NCBI GenBank assembly: GCA_015065615.1
Contig: SVPY01000022.1
Location: forward strand, 1 to 43,803
Reading direction: 5' to 3'
Origin: Oscillospiraceae bacterium
GTDB taxonomy: Bacteria; Bacillota; Clostridia; Oscillospirales; Acutalibacteraceae
DNA length: 43,803 bases
This document shows positions 24,886 through 32,722 of this stretch, piece by piece; the first letter of the stretch is position 1; each line of letters opens with the position of its first letter. Below the pieces are notes generated by a model. That model searched no databases. It was not told where the DNA came from and was given only the letters and a program-made list of their open reading frames with translations. The position numbers and the translations under genes were made by a program.

Positions 24886-24917
24886 AAGCCCGGAGTTAAC
24901 TCCGAGCTTTATTTTTT
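24885..24917. terminator. Bidirectional terminator between convergent genes
   Basis: Stem AAAGC/GCTTT plus CGGAGTT/AACTCCG with one mismatch between them, followed by a T-rich tail on the plus strand. On the minus strand the tail TTATTTTATC is weaker. It ends the sirtuin-hydrolase operon and lies at the end of the nitroreductase gene. Confidence 0.8.
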
Positions 24918-25485
24918 ATAGCAAAATATCCTCTATATTTCTTTTTGGCACGTAGTGAGTCATATTTTCGTCGCGGTAATATCTTACGTCGCCGCTTTCG
25001 GGCATCGGCACTATTTTAACCTCTTCCTTGGGTTTACCCAGAGCCAAAACAAGTTCTACGGTAAATTTTTCGGTATCAATGCCGAAATCTCTTGCAATAT
25101 CACTTCTTCTGATGTTACCCAGCATACATCCGCCGTATCCCATTTCGGTAGCTCCCAGCATAATAGTCTGGGAAGTGATACCCACGTCGGTAAATTTATT
25201 GGTGCCGCGTTCTTTATCACAGAGAACAATTATATAAGCTGTAGGTCTTTCGCCTTTTTCGGGGCCATCCCAATCAGGAAGAGCGCCTGCCCAGCCAAGG
25301 GAGTTAAAGAGAGTCTCACACTCTTTTTCGTTAACTACAGGTTTGAATCTTAAAGCCTGAGAGTTTGAAGTGGAGGCGGTCATTCTGGCTAAATCAATAA
25401 GGCTTAAAAGCTCCTCCCTTTTGATTTTCACATCCCCGTAAAAACGGCGGAAGCTTCTTGTGCTGTAAACTAAATCCTTAAACAT
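24916..25485 (-). CDS. Nitroreductase family protein
   Basis: A 189-residue FMN-type nitroreductase. It has STRSFRRF at residues ~8-15 (FMN phosphate contacts), MTASTSNSQALRF (FMN contacts) at ~35-47, TDVGITSQTIMLGATEMGYGGCMLGNIRR (family helix), and VLALGKPKEEV near the C-terminus. Members use NAD(P)H and FMN to reduce nitro groups, quinones or other electrophiles. The natural substrate here is unknown. It starts 20 nt after the beta-mannosidase gene on the same strand (RBS AAAGGAAA), so it is likely in one operon with it. Confidence 0.88.
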   Translation of the reverse strand: MFKDLVYSTRSFRRFYGDVKIKREELLSLIDLARMTASTSNSQALRFKPVVNEKECETLFNSLGWAGALPDWDGPEKGERPTAYIIVLCDKERGTNKFTDVGITSQTIMLGATEMGYGGCMLGNIRRSDIARDFGIDTEKFTVELVLALGKPKEEVKIVPMPESGDVRYYRDENMTHYVPKRNIEDILL

Positions 25486-25505
25486 TTTTTCATTTCCTTT
25501 CTTTT

Positions 25506-27953
25506 TTAATTTAATACATAGGGCGTGATTTCAGCGATTTCTTTATTTGCTTTTACTGTAAAGCTTTCGTTTTTAAACAAAGTGCGGGTATTCTGATTTA
25601 ATGCTAAAGGCTTATTTTCTTTATCTAATGCAATTACGTCGATAAAGAGTGCCGCTTCTTCCCCTTCGTTTGTAATTTTATAACTGTCAGCACCGAGTTT
25701 AATAAGCTTAAGGCTATGATTTTTCTTTTCAATAAAAGGCTTAAAGGGATTTTCACTGCTGCCTGAGAAGAAGTATTCGTCTATTACCTCGCCGCCGCTT
25801 TCAAGCCTTACTATAAGCATATCATCAGTATAGGGAAGTGTGATTTCACCGATCTTTTCGGTTATCTCAATATTTTTATTACCGAAATCATATTCACTTA
25901 AAATTTCGCCTTTTGCGCTGTAAACTTTAACTTTTATGTCACTAAAGCTTGCTTCACTATCGGCAAAAGCTATTAATTCAGCTTTGTTTTCCGCCTCTTT
26001 ATTTAAAACAAGGCTATCGTATTTTAATGCCAAATGCTTTTTGGCAAAAACATTCTTTAATTTATAGTATGCAGGTTTAGCGCAGCCGTCAAACTCAATT
26101 ACCGAGGTATTGGCGCTGTTGGGGAAAGGCTCGTTGCCCATCCATACGATAAAACCGCTCTTTTTTCTTCCTGCCGCTCTTACCATAGAGGAGGAATAAC
26201 GGAGGGACTCCGCCTGCATAAAGCGCATAGCTTTTACGTAAGTTTCTATCCCCTTTTCTTTGCCGTCGAATTCACCGAAAAGATGATCCATCTGCTCCTT
26301 GCAGAGCCACCACGAACCTCTTAAACGCCAATAGTCGTTGGTTTTATCGGGCGGCCAAAGCTTATTGCCTTCGCTGTATTTAATAAGGGTCTCAAGTCTC
26401 GGCACGGCAGGGGAACCAACTTCAGAGTGAAGGAGACTATCATCAAGATTAAATCTATTGTAATGCTCGGTTTCACCCATATAAGTCCATGGGCCGTGGG
26501 TATCGCCAGAAACGCCTTTTGCCTTCTGATTGTTCCACTCGGCAACCTCGCCTGACGGTGAGCAAGGGTAAAAGATCCTATCAGGGTCAAGCTTGTTTAC
26601 GACCTTTTTTAAAGCGGAAATGGTTTTATTCATTTCATTTATGGGCACGTAGTGGGCATCGTAAAGCTCGTTGCCGCCGCACCAATAGATAAGAGAAGGG
26701 TGATTGCGCCTTAATTTAACAAAATTTTCCGCCGCCTCTGTAAGGGATTTAACAAATTCGTTTTCGGTGCAGGGCGCGTTATCAATACCGCTGGAAGACT
26801 GCGGAAATTCCTGCCAGACTATAATACCAAGCTCGTCGCAGATATTGTAAAAAATTTCTCTCTCCAATAGCGCGCCGCCCCATACTCTTATTAAATTTAT
26901 ATTCATTTCTTTAAGGCGGTTTAAATAATAGCGGTAATCCGATTCTTTTACCGTACCGTAAAAAGGTGAAAGGGGCACCCAATCAATACCCTTTAAGGGA
27001 ATCCACTTGCCGTTTACCAAAAGTGAATAGGGATAATGCGTACCGTTTGCGTCCTCTGGAAGGATATATTTAACATCCCTGAAGCCGATTTTCTTCGTTT
27101 TTTCGTCTATTACTTTACCGTCTGCAATCAGTTCTGTTTTTAGTGTATATAAATTTTGCTCCCCGAAGCTTGTTACGTCCCAAAGCTTTACGTTATTGAT
27201 TTCAAGCTCTGCATTTACTCCTGCATTTTCAAATTCAAATTTAATTTCTTCGTCACCGAAAATAAAGCTGTGGTTAACTTTTAATTCTGATTCGCAGAAT
27301 TTTTCCAAAGCTGTTTGTATTTTAATTTTTGCTTTTCCGTTTTTTACATCTGCTCTGAAATAAACGTCATCGATTTTTGCCTTTTCCACGCACTCAATAT
27401 AAACGTCGCCGAAAATACCGATATTTACCATTCTTGGCATCCAGTCCCAGCCGTAATTGTAGCGGGATTTAAGTATATTCACTTTGCTTGTGTAGCCGAT
27501 TTGTCCGTCCACTTCGGGCACCTGCAAAAATACTACCTTCAAGCTGTTTTTTCCGCACAGAGCTTTAGCCGTGATATCTGTTTTGTGGGGGATGTGCATA
27601 CCCTTGAATTTATAAATATTCTCGCCGTTTAAATATATAAAACCCTCAAAATCGAGACCTTCGAAATTAAGGATATATCTCTTTCCTTCTTCCTTATTTA
27701 AAGTAAAGACCTTTTCATATACCCACTCGCGGTGCTCCACCCATTCCATACTGAGGAAATTGAAGCCGTAGTTCCAGTCTTTAATTATGCCTGCATTTAA
27801 AAGATCCTTTTGTACTGCACCGGGAACCTCTGCAGATATTTTGGTAATAAGAGGAATAGTTAAAGCGCCAGACTCGTTTGGGCGGTCATATAACCACGTA
27901 TGTTTATTCCAGCCTGTTAAAAACCAGTCGTTACCGTTTAAATAAAATTTCAT
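25506..27953 (-). CDS. Beta-mannosidase, GH2
   Basis: An 815-residue cytoplasmic GH2 enzyme of beta-mannosidase type. The N-terminal motif WFLTGWN..PGAVQKDLLNAGII is typical of beta-mannosidases. SRYNYGWDWMPR, VWGGALLEREIFYNICDELGIIVWQEFPQ and YWCGGNELYD (acid/base Glu) follow in order. The nucleophile Glu is in HSEVGSPA. It cleaves non-reducing beta-mannose, for example the core mannose of N-glycans or mannobiose. The chosen start is ATG 27953 (MKFYLNGNDW) after CAGGAGG. The longer frame to 27998 would cross the promoter. It pairs logically with the GH38 alpha-mannosidase at 625. Confidence 0.92.
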   Translation of the reverse strand: MKFYLNGNDWFLTGWNKHTWLYDRPNESGALTIPLITKISAEVPGAVQKDLLNAGIIKDWNYGFNFLSMEWVEHREWVYEKVFTLNKEEGKRYILNFEGLDFEGFIYLNGENIYKFKGMHIPHKTDITAKALCGKNSLKVVFLQVPEVDGQIGYTSKVNILKSRYNYGWDWMPRMVNIGIFGDVYIECVEKAKIDDVYFRADVKNGKAKIKIQTALEKFCESELKVNHSFIFGDEEIKFEFENAGVNAELEINNVKLWDVTSFGEQNLYTLKTELIADGKVIDEKTKKIGFRDVKYILPEDANGTHYPYSLLVNGKWIPLKGIDWVPLSPFYGTVKESDYRYYLNRLKEMNINLIRVWGGALLEREIFYNICDELGIIVWQEFPQSSSGIDNAPCTENEFVKSLTEAAENFVKLRRNHPSLIYWCGGNELYDAHYVPINEMNKTISALKKVVNKLDPDRIFYPCSPSGEVAEWNNQKAKGVSGDTHGPWTYMGETEHYNRFNLDDSLLHSEVGSPAVPRLETLIKYSEGNKLWPPDKTNDYWRLRGSWWLCKEQMDHLFGEFDGKEKGIETYVKAMRFMQAESLRYSSSMVRAAGRKKSGFIVWMGNEPFPNSANTSVIEFDGCAKPAYYKLKNVFAKKHLALKYDSLVLNKEAENKAELIAFADSEASFSDIKVKVYSAKGEILSEYDFGNKNIEITEKIGEITLPYTDDMLIVRLESGGEVIDEYFFSGSSENPFKPFIEKKNHSLKLIKLGADSYKITNEGEEAALFIDVIALDKENKPLALNQNTRTLFKNESFTVKANKEIAEITPYVLN

Positions 27954-27983
27954 GATTGCCTCCTGGAATTTCTTTATATGCTC

Positions 27984-28012
27984 ATTATAACCCCTCACTT
28001 CTATTAAATCAA
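27984..28012 (-). promoter_or_regulatory. Promoter of the beta-mannosidase gene
   Basis: On the minus strand: TTGATT (28012-28007), 17 bp, a perfect TATAAT (27989-27984). Transcription would start about 25 nt before ATG 27953. Confidence 0.75.
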
Positions 28013-28020
28013 GGAAATAT

Positions 28021-28055
28021 AAAAAGGAGGTGTATTATTAATCCGCCTCCTTTTT
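28021..28055. other. Orphan terminator-like hairpin
   Basis: Arms AAAAAGGAGG (28021-28030) and CCTCCTTTTT (28046-28055), extended inwards by two more pairs, with T-runs on both strands. It lies 9 bp upstream of the beta-mannosidase -35 and has no gene to terminate on either side. Confidence 0.55.
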
Positions 28056-28072
28056 TCCATATTGATATTACC

Positions 28073-28092
28073 GTGTATAAAATTCTTTACAC
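28073..28092. repeat. 20-bp imperfect palindrome
   Basis: GTGTATAAAATTCTTTACAC, symmetric at 16 of 20 positions, about 60 bp upstream of the beta-mannosidase promoter and 60 bp upstream of the serS promoter. It could be an operator for either. The rest of 28056-28150 is AT-rich and shows nothing else. Confidence 0.35.
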
Positions 28093-28150
28093 ATATTACA
28101 CGCATAAACTATAGAAACCTCACAGTAAATTTAAAAAATTTATTTTGCTC

Positions 28151-28179
28151 TTGATTTTTTATAAAAAATTAGTTATACT
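28151..28179 (+). promoter_or_regulatory. Promoter of the T-box/serS transcript
   Basis: TTGATT (28151-28156), 17 bp, TATACT (28174-28179). Predicted start is about 28186, immediately before the T-box leader. Confidence 0.7.
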
Positions 28180-28185
28180 TATTTG

Positions 28186-28450
28186 TAATTTGATATTAGG
28201 CAATGAGGAAAAATAATCCTTCGAATGCTTTTCAGAGAGTCGGCGGCAGGTGTGAGCCGATAAGAATAAAAGGAGTTCCGATTTCCGAGCCTTAAAGGTG
28301 CACAGCAGACCTTGTTTTTACTGCTTAAAGAGGATAAATTATTTAATTTGATTTGATTTAATTTATCAATATGGGTGGCAACGCGGATCATTTCGTCCCA
28401 TAAGCTTATTTTTAAGCGCGGGAGAATGGTCTTTTTTATTTTATTTAAAG
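28186..28450 (+). ncRNA. T-box riboswitch leader of serS
   Basis: It has the Stem I landmark AGAGAGT (28234-28240) with GGTGTGAGCC (28249-28258) and serine codons TCC at 28277-28279 and 28284-28286 as specifier candidates. The T-box sequence GGGTGGCAACGCGG lies at 28373-28386. The antiterminator pairs ATGGG (28371-28375) with CCCAT (28397-28401). The competing terminator pairs GATCATT (28386-28392) with AATGGTC (28425-28431), plus inner stems, followed by T6ATT. Uncharged tRNA-Ser would stabilise the antiterminator and switch on serS. It fills most of the 507-bp gap between coding regions. Confidence 0.92.
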
Positions 28451-28460
28451 GAGAAAAATT

Positions 28461-29747
28461 ATGCTCGACATCAAATTTTTAAGAGAAAACCCCGAAATCG
28501 TAAAACAGAACATCAAGAATAAATTTCAGGACAGTAAGCTTCCTTTAGTTGACGAAGTTATCGCTCTCGACAAGGAAAAAAGAGAGACTCAGCAGTTAGC
28601 TGACGGTCTTCGCGCTTCCAGAAATAAGCTCAGTAAGGAAATAGGCGGCTTAATGCGCCAGGGCAAGAAGGCTGAAGCAGAGGAAGTAAAAGCTCAGGTA
28701 AACGCTCAGAGCGCTCAGCTTGCTGAAGCAGAAGCTAAGGAAACAGAGCTTGATGCAAAAATTTTAAAGATAATGATGACTATCCCCAACATTATCGATA
28801 AGTCCGTTCCCATCGGCAAGGACGATAGCGAAAACGTTGAAGTTCAGCGTTACGGTGAACCTGTAGTTCCCGATTTTGAAGTTCCCTACCATACAGATAT
28901 TATGGAGAAATTCGGCGGCATTGACCTTGATTCCGCAAGAAAAGTTGCAGGTAACGGCTTCTACTACCTTATGGGCGATATTGCAAGACTCCACAGCGCA
29001 GTTATCTCCTATGCAAGAGACTTTATGATTGACCGTGGCTTTACCTACTGCATTCCTCCCTTTATGATCAGAAGTGAGGTTGTTACAGGCGTTATGAGCT
29101 TTGCTGAAATGGACGCTATGATGTACAAAATTGAGGGTGAAGATCTTTACCTTATCGGTACAAGTGAACACTCTATGATTGGTAAATTTATCGATACAAT
29201 CATCCCTGAAGAAACACTCCCCCAGACACTTACAAGCTACAGCCCCTGCTTCAGAAAAGAAAAGGGTGCGCATGGCCTTGAAGAGCGCGGTGTTTACAGA
29301 ATTCACCAGTTTGAAAAGCAGGAAATGATCGTTGTATGTAAGCCTGAAGACAGTATGATGTGGTACGATAAGCTCTGGCAGAATACAGTTGACCTTTTCC
29401 GCTCCATGGATATTCCCGTAAGAACACTTGAGTGCTGCTCAGGTGACCTTGCAGACTTAAAGGTTAAGTCTGTAGACGTTGAAGCTTGGTCTCCCAGACA
29501 GAAGAAGTACTTCGAAATCGGCTCCTGCTCCAACCTCGGCGACGCTCAGGCAAGAAGACTTAAGATAAGAGTAAACGGCAAGGACGGCAAGTACTTAGCA
29601 CACACTCTCAACAACACAGTTGTTGCTCCTCCCAGAATGCTCATTGCATTCCTTGAAAATAACCTCCAGGCTGACGGCTCCGTTAAGATTCCCGAAGCAT
29701 TAAGACCTTACATGGGTGGCAAGGAAGTTATTCTTCCCAAGAAATAA
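28461..29747 (+). CDS. serS: Seryl-tRNA synthetase
   Basis: A 428-residue class II synthetase of normal length. The N-terminal long-helix coiled-coil arm spans ~25-105 (many A/E/K/Q). Motif 2 is CFRKEKGAHGLEERGVYRIHQFEKQEM. The serine-site stretch LIGTSEHSM precedes it, and motif 3 is NNTVVAPPRMLIAFLENN. It charges tRNA-Ser with serine in the cytoplasm. The RBS AAAGGAG precedes ATG 28461. Expression is controlled by the T-box leader, and a strong terminator follows. GTSEHSM replaces the more usual GTAE seen in many bacterial enzymes, a small family variation. Confidence 0.97.
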   Translation: MLDIKFLRENPEIVKQNIKNKFQDSKLPLVDEVIALDKEKRETQQLADGLRASRNKLSKEIGGLMRQGKKAEAEEVKAQVNAQSAQLAEAEAKETELDAKILKIMMTIPNIIDKSVPIGKDDSENVEVQRYGEPVVPDFEVPYHTDIMEKFGGIDLDSARKVAGNGFYYLMGDIARLHSAVISYARDFMIDRGFTYCIPPFMIRSEVVTGVMSFAEMDAMMYKIEGEDLYLIGTSEHSMIGKFIDTIIPEETLPQTLTSYSPCFRKEKGAHGLEERGVYRIHQFEKQEMIVVCKPEDSMMWYDKLWQNTVDLFRSMDIPVRTLECCSGDLADLKVKSVDVEAWSPRQKKYFEIGSCSNLGDAQARRLKIRVNGKDGKYLAHTLNNTVVAPPRMLIAFLENNLQADGSVKIPEALRPYMGGKEVILPKK

Positions 29748-29765
29748 TTTAATAAACGCGAAAAT

Positions 29766-29801
29766 ATCAAGCCGGGTTTAAAACTCGGCTTGATTTATTT
29801 C
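29766..29801 (+). terminator. Intrinsic terminator of serS
   Basis: Stem ATCAAGCCGGGTTT/AAACTCGGCTTGAT (29766-29794, one G-T pair) followed by TTATTTCT. Its 3' arm doubles as the -35 of the next promoter. Confidence 0.88.
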
Positions 29802-29818
29802 TAAATTGGGGTTATCAT
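29790..29818 (+). promoter_or_regulatory. Promoter embedded in the serS terminator
   Basis: TTGATT (29790-29795, the last bases of the terminator stem plus one T), a 17-bp spacer, TATCAT (29813-29818). Predicted start is near 29825, just before the ribosome site of the phosphodiesterase gene. Confidence 0.55.
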
Positions 29819-29843
29819 ATAAAAAAGGAAAGGACGTGTAATT

Positions 29844-30653
29844 ATGCCTGATTTATTCGATTCAATACTTATATCATCGGTTAAATCCACTATTCTTGAG
29901 CTTATGGGTTTAAAAACACTTGAAAACGACGAGAAAGCAAACCCTGTAATCAGGACTCTTGCAGAAAAGAAGCTTGGCGGTAAGAAAATCGACCGTGCCG
30001 TAATATATAATCCCGATGCAGTAGCTTTGTGGCTTTACCAGAAATATACCCATCTTTTTACTGAGGCGGCTGTTAATTCCGATTTGGCTTTACCTATGCT
30101 CAGTGTTATGCCAAGCGTTACTCCTGTTTGCTTTGCTTCTATGTACACGGGTCTTATGCCCGAAAAGCACGGCATTAAAGCATACGTTAAACCTGTTTTA
30201 AAATGCGATACTGTTTTCGATAGATTTATAGAGGAAAATAAAAAAGCCGCCATCGTTTCAACAAGCGGCGACAGTATCTCAAAAATTTTCCTCGAGAGAG
30301 AAATGGACTACTTTATTTACGATACCATAGAGGAAGTAAATAAGAAAGCTATGGAATTAATTGACGAGGATAATTATGATTTGATAGTTATCTATAACGG
30401 CAACTACGACAGCACCATGCACGGTGTGGGTCCTGAAAATGAAAAATCCATAGAGGTGCTTAAAGAAAACTTAGCCTATTATAACGAACTTATCAAGGTT
30501 ATAAAGGAAAAGTGGGCTAAGCATAACGTATTCTTCGGCTTCTGCCCCGACCACGGCTGCCATGAGATAGACGGCGGATTCGGCTCCCACGGTCTTGAGA
30601 TGGAAGAAGATATGAACGTTATCCACTTCTACGGAATTAAAAAAGCAGAGTAA
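29844..30653 (+). CDS. Alkaline phosphatase superfamily protein (type I phosphodiesterase-like)
   Basis: A 269-residue cytoplasmic protein. SVTPVCFASMYTGLMPEKHGI (~89-109) is the nucleophile Thr/Ser and metal region of the nucleotide pyrophosphatase/phosphodiesterase type. IVIYNGNYDSTMHGVGP supplies Asp/His ligands, and FCPDHGCHE..GGFGSHG gives the second metal site (DHG and H). Shortened compared with exported family members (~400), it covers just the catalytic core. The substrate is unknown; phosphodiesters or phosphonates are typical for the family. The RBS AAAGGA lies upstream of ATG 29844. It is a single-gene unit with its own promoter and terminator. Confidence 0.82.
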   Translation: MPDLFDSILISSVKSTILELMGLKTLENDEKANPVIRTLAEKKLGGKKIDRAVIYNPDAVALWLYQKYTHLFTEAAVNSDLALPMLSVMPSVTPVCFASMYTGLMPEKHGIKAYVKPVLKCDTVFDRFIEENKKAAIVSTSGDSISKIFLEREMDYFIYDTIEEVNKKAMELIDEDNYDLIVIYNGNYDSTMHGVGPENEKSIEVLKENLAYYNELIKVIKEKWAKHNVFFGFCPDHGCHEIDGGFGSHGLEMEEDMNVIHFYGIKKAE

Positions 30654-30657
30654 AACT

Positions 30658-30700
30658 AAACTCCAAGCTGAACTGCAGCTTGGAGTTTTACTTTATATTT
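30658..30700. terminator. Terminator between convergent genes
   Basis: A 13-bp stem (30658-30670 with 30676-30688), a 5-nt loop and the tail TACTTTATATTTTT on the plus strand. On the minus strand AGTTTTAC follows, so it may serve both directions. Confidence 0.85.
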
Positions 30701-30737
30701 TTCAAAAACAAAATTCGTAATTAACGGTTATTTAAAT

Positions 30738-31727
30738 TCACCAAAACGTATCGAAGCTGCCAGCATAGTGATAGCCCCACATAAAAACATCAATATAAGC
30801 CCTCTTTTTCGCAAGAAGAATTTCTTCCTGAAGCTCGGTAAAGGGCAAATACTCATATTTAAATACTTTAACGTATGAGGCATCCTCATCCTTATAAAAA
30901 ACACCCGCATCGTTGTCTTTTACGTCTATTAACGGAAACTGTGCACTGTTCATTATTTTATCCATCTTGGTGGGATTCGTTTCTCTGAACACGGTTACTT
31001 TTACCGGTGAATTGGTAAAACTGTACTCATAAGAATAAAAACGCAGGCATTCTAAATTTTTATCCAAATCATATTCAACTTCTACTAACGGATAACCGAA
31101 TTCATTATGATAGAAAACAGAATAACCTTCTAAATTTCTGTATTTTGTATAAGTGCTTTCAATAAGCTCGTTTTTATTATTATATTTATAGGTTTTGATA
31201 TAGTCTATTTCGTCTGTATCGTAGTAATGTTCGTCTTTTATAATATTTCCGTTTTCATCGTATGTATAATAATTATAATCCGGCGCTCTTCTGTTCAAGC
31301 CTCCTGAATAGCTTATTTGCTCATATATGTAACCGTTTTCATCAAATTTAAGTTCCTGCTGAACGGTATACTGACCATCTATACATTCATACCTCTGTGA
31401 TAATTTTATCTTACCGTTATCATAGTAACTGTTTACGTATTCACACTCGATTTCCTCAGACTTATACCCATCCCAGTCTACAATCTTGCTCAATTCGCCT
31501 TCATCATTATATATAAACTCATAGCCATTAAAACGAAAATCGCCATCAGAGCTGATTTTATCGTTCGCTTGCTGTGTTTTTACGTAAACCAGCTTCGTGT
31601 CGGTACTATCAGCTTCAGAGCTAACGGACGAAGTTGATTCCGCTTCGGTATTTTCCTTAGTTTGAGCACCGCACCCGGTTAAGGAAATCATTAATACAAA
31701 AATTAATGTAATGATTTTAAATTTCAT
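30738..31727 (-). CDS. Lipoprotein with YD-like (RHS-type) repeats
   Basis: A 329-residue lipoprotein. The signal MKFKIITLIFVLMISLTGC has lipobox LTGC (Cys 19), followed by a Ser/Glu/Thr-rich linker. Residues ~60-260 contain short repeats of the type Y.YDENGN.I...Y.. (FIYNDEGELSKI, KFDENGYIYEQI, YTYDENGNIIKD, YKYNNKNELIES), the YD/RHS-like beta-hairpin pattern. The C-terminus ends in helices. Function is unknown; such repeats often bind carbohydrate or form shells. ATG 31727 is favoured by GGAGAG 6 nt upstream; two earlier in-frame ATGs lack a ribosome site. It lies 48 nt downstream of the DMT permease gene on the same strand. Confidence 0.72.
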   Translation of the reverse strand: MKFKIITLIFVLMISLTGCGAQTKENTEAESTSSVSSEADSTDTKLVYVKTQQANDKISSDGDFRFNGYEFIYNDEGELSKIVDWDGYKSEEIECEYVNSYYDNGKIKLSQRYECIDGQYTVQQELKFDENGYIYEQISYSGGLNRRAPDYNYYTYDENGNIIKDEHYYDTDEIDYIKTYKYNNKNELIESTYTKYRNLEGYSVFYHNEFGYPLVEVEYDLDKNLECLRFYSYEYSFTNSPVKVTVFRETNPTKMDKIMNSAQFPLIDVKDNDAGVFYKDEDASYVKVFKYEYLPFTELQEEILLAKKRAYIDVFMWGYHYAGSFDTFW

Positions 31728-31775
31728 AAATCTCTCCATAAAAAACAACCGTAAAATCCGAATTTTTCCGCATTT

Positions 31776-32648
31776 TTAAATACTCAGCACCGTGATACTT
31801 GCTACGGCTAAGATAATACCGATAAATTTCGAGGGCGAGAGCTTTTCTTTAAATAAAATCACGGAGTAAAGGGCACTGAGCACTAAAACACCGCCGCTTT
31901 CAATCGTGTAAAGCACAGCCGTATCAACAAAGGGAATAATGAATACGAGAAGATTAATTGCGCTGCCTGCTGAAATAAGGCATACTGCAAGGGGAATTAT
32001 GCTCTTTACATTAAGCTTAAATGCCTTGATGGTGTTCTTTTTCTCTTTTGCAATAAGTTCGAAAAGGGCTACGAAACTCATAATTAAAAAGGTGAGCATT
32101 ATCATTTCCTGCTTTTCGTCGTCGTGATAAACGGTCTGTACCTTTACTATAGTGGAATATGCGCCATTGAAAATAAAGAGGATAAAGCAGAAAACGTAGT
32201 AAATTAAAGGAGATTTCTCCATTTTCATTTCGCTTAAATTCATAAGCACCAGAGCAACCAGCATTGCTAAAATACCTATAATTTTAAGCGCGGTAATTTC
32301 TTCGCTTAAAAATGTCCAGCTATATACAGAAGGAATTAAGATACCGCCGAAAAGAAGGATAACGTTCATAAAGGCGTAGGAGCCTTTTTTACTTGCGGCA
32401 ATAAGTGAAGTATTATAGCCAAAAAGCATAGCTGCGTTTAAAACACCCATTATAATGGTAAAGGGAGATGCGGTAAACTGAAAGCCGTTAAAGGCAAAGG
32501 TGAAAAGGGCAATAAACAAGCCCTCCAAAACGCCGAATACGGGGGAGGCAAGCTCGGCTCTGCCGGGATATTTATCGGTAAAAAGTTTACAGAAAAGAGT
32601 CTGGAAGCTATATAAAATTATAACCGCCGCAATAAGTAATAAATCCAT
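31776..32648 (-). CDS. DMT-superfamily permease (EamA-like)
   Basis: A 290-residue protein with ten predicted membrane helices in two homologous halves of five (first from MDLLLIAAVIILYSF, second from LIYYVFCFILFIFNGAY). The typical EamA late-helix pattern ESGGVLVLSALYSVILFKEKLSPSKFIGIILAVASI is at the end. Family members export or import small metabolites such as amino acids or nucleotide sugars. The cargo is not predictable. The ribosome site AAAGGA lies 17 nt upstream of the ATG, with a tiny ATG-AAA-TAA frame in between (see findings). Its promoter lies just upstream. Confidence 0.85.
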   Translation of the reverse strand: MDLLLIAAVIILYSFQTLFCKLFTDKYPGRAELASPVFGVLEGLFIALFTFAFNGFQFTASPFTIIMGVLNAAMLFGYNTSLIAASKKGSYAFMNVILLFGGILIPSVYSWTFLSEEITALKIIGILAMLVALVLMNLSEMKMEKSPLIYYVFCFILFIFNGAYSTIVKVQTVYHDDEKQEMIMLTFLIMSFVALFELIAKEKKNTIKAFKLNVKSIIPLAVCLISAGSAINLLVFIIPFVDTAVLYTIESGGVLVLSALYSVILFKEKLSPSKFIGIILAVASITVLSI

Positions 32649-32688
32649 AATTTATTTCATTCAGTTCCTTTCAATCGAAATCCTACAT

Positions 32689-32717
32689 AATATACCACAA
32701 ACGGATAAACTTTGCAA
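32689..32717 (-). promoter_or_regulatory. Promoter of the DMT permease gene
   Basis: On the minus strand: TTGCAA (32717-32712), 17 bp, TATATT (32694-32689), in the 74-bp gap after sfsA. Confidence 0.6.
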
Positions 32718-32722
32718 TAAAA

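Noticed and set aside
27954-27998. Longer start of the beta-mannosidase frame
   Set aside because: It overlaps the -10 box and lacks a ribosome site; ATG 27953 has CAGGAGG.
28764-29306. 180-codon frame opposite serS
   Set aside because: It mirrors a strongly conserved gene in the opposite frame, has no ribosome site and no known motif.
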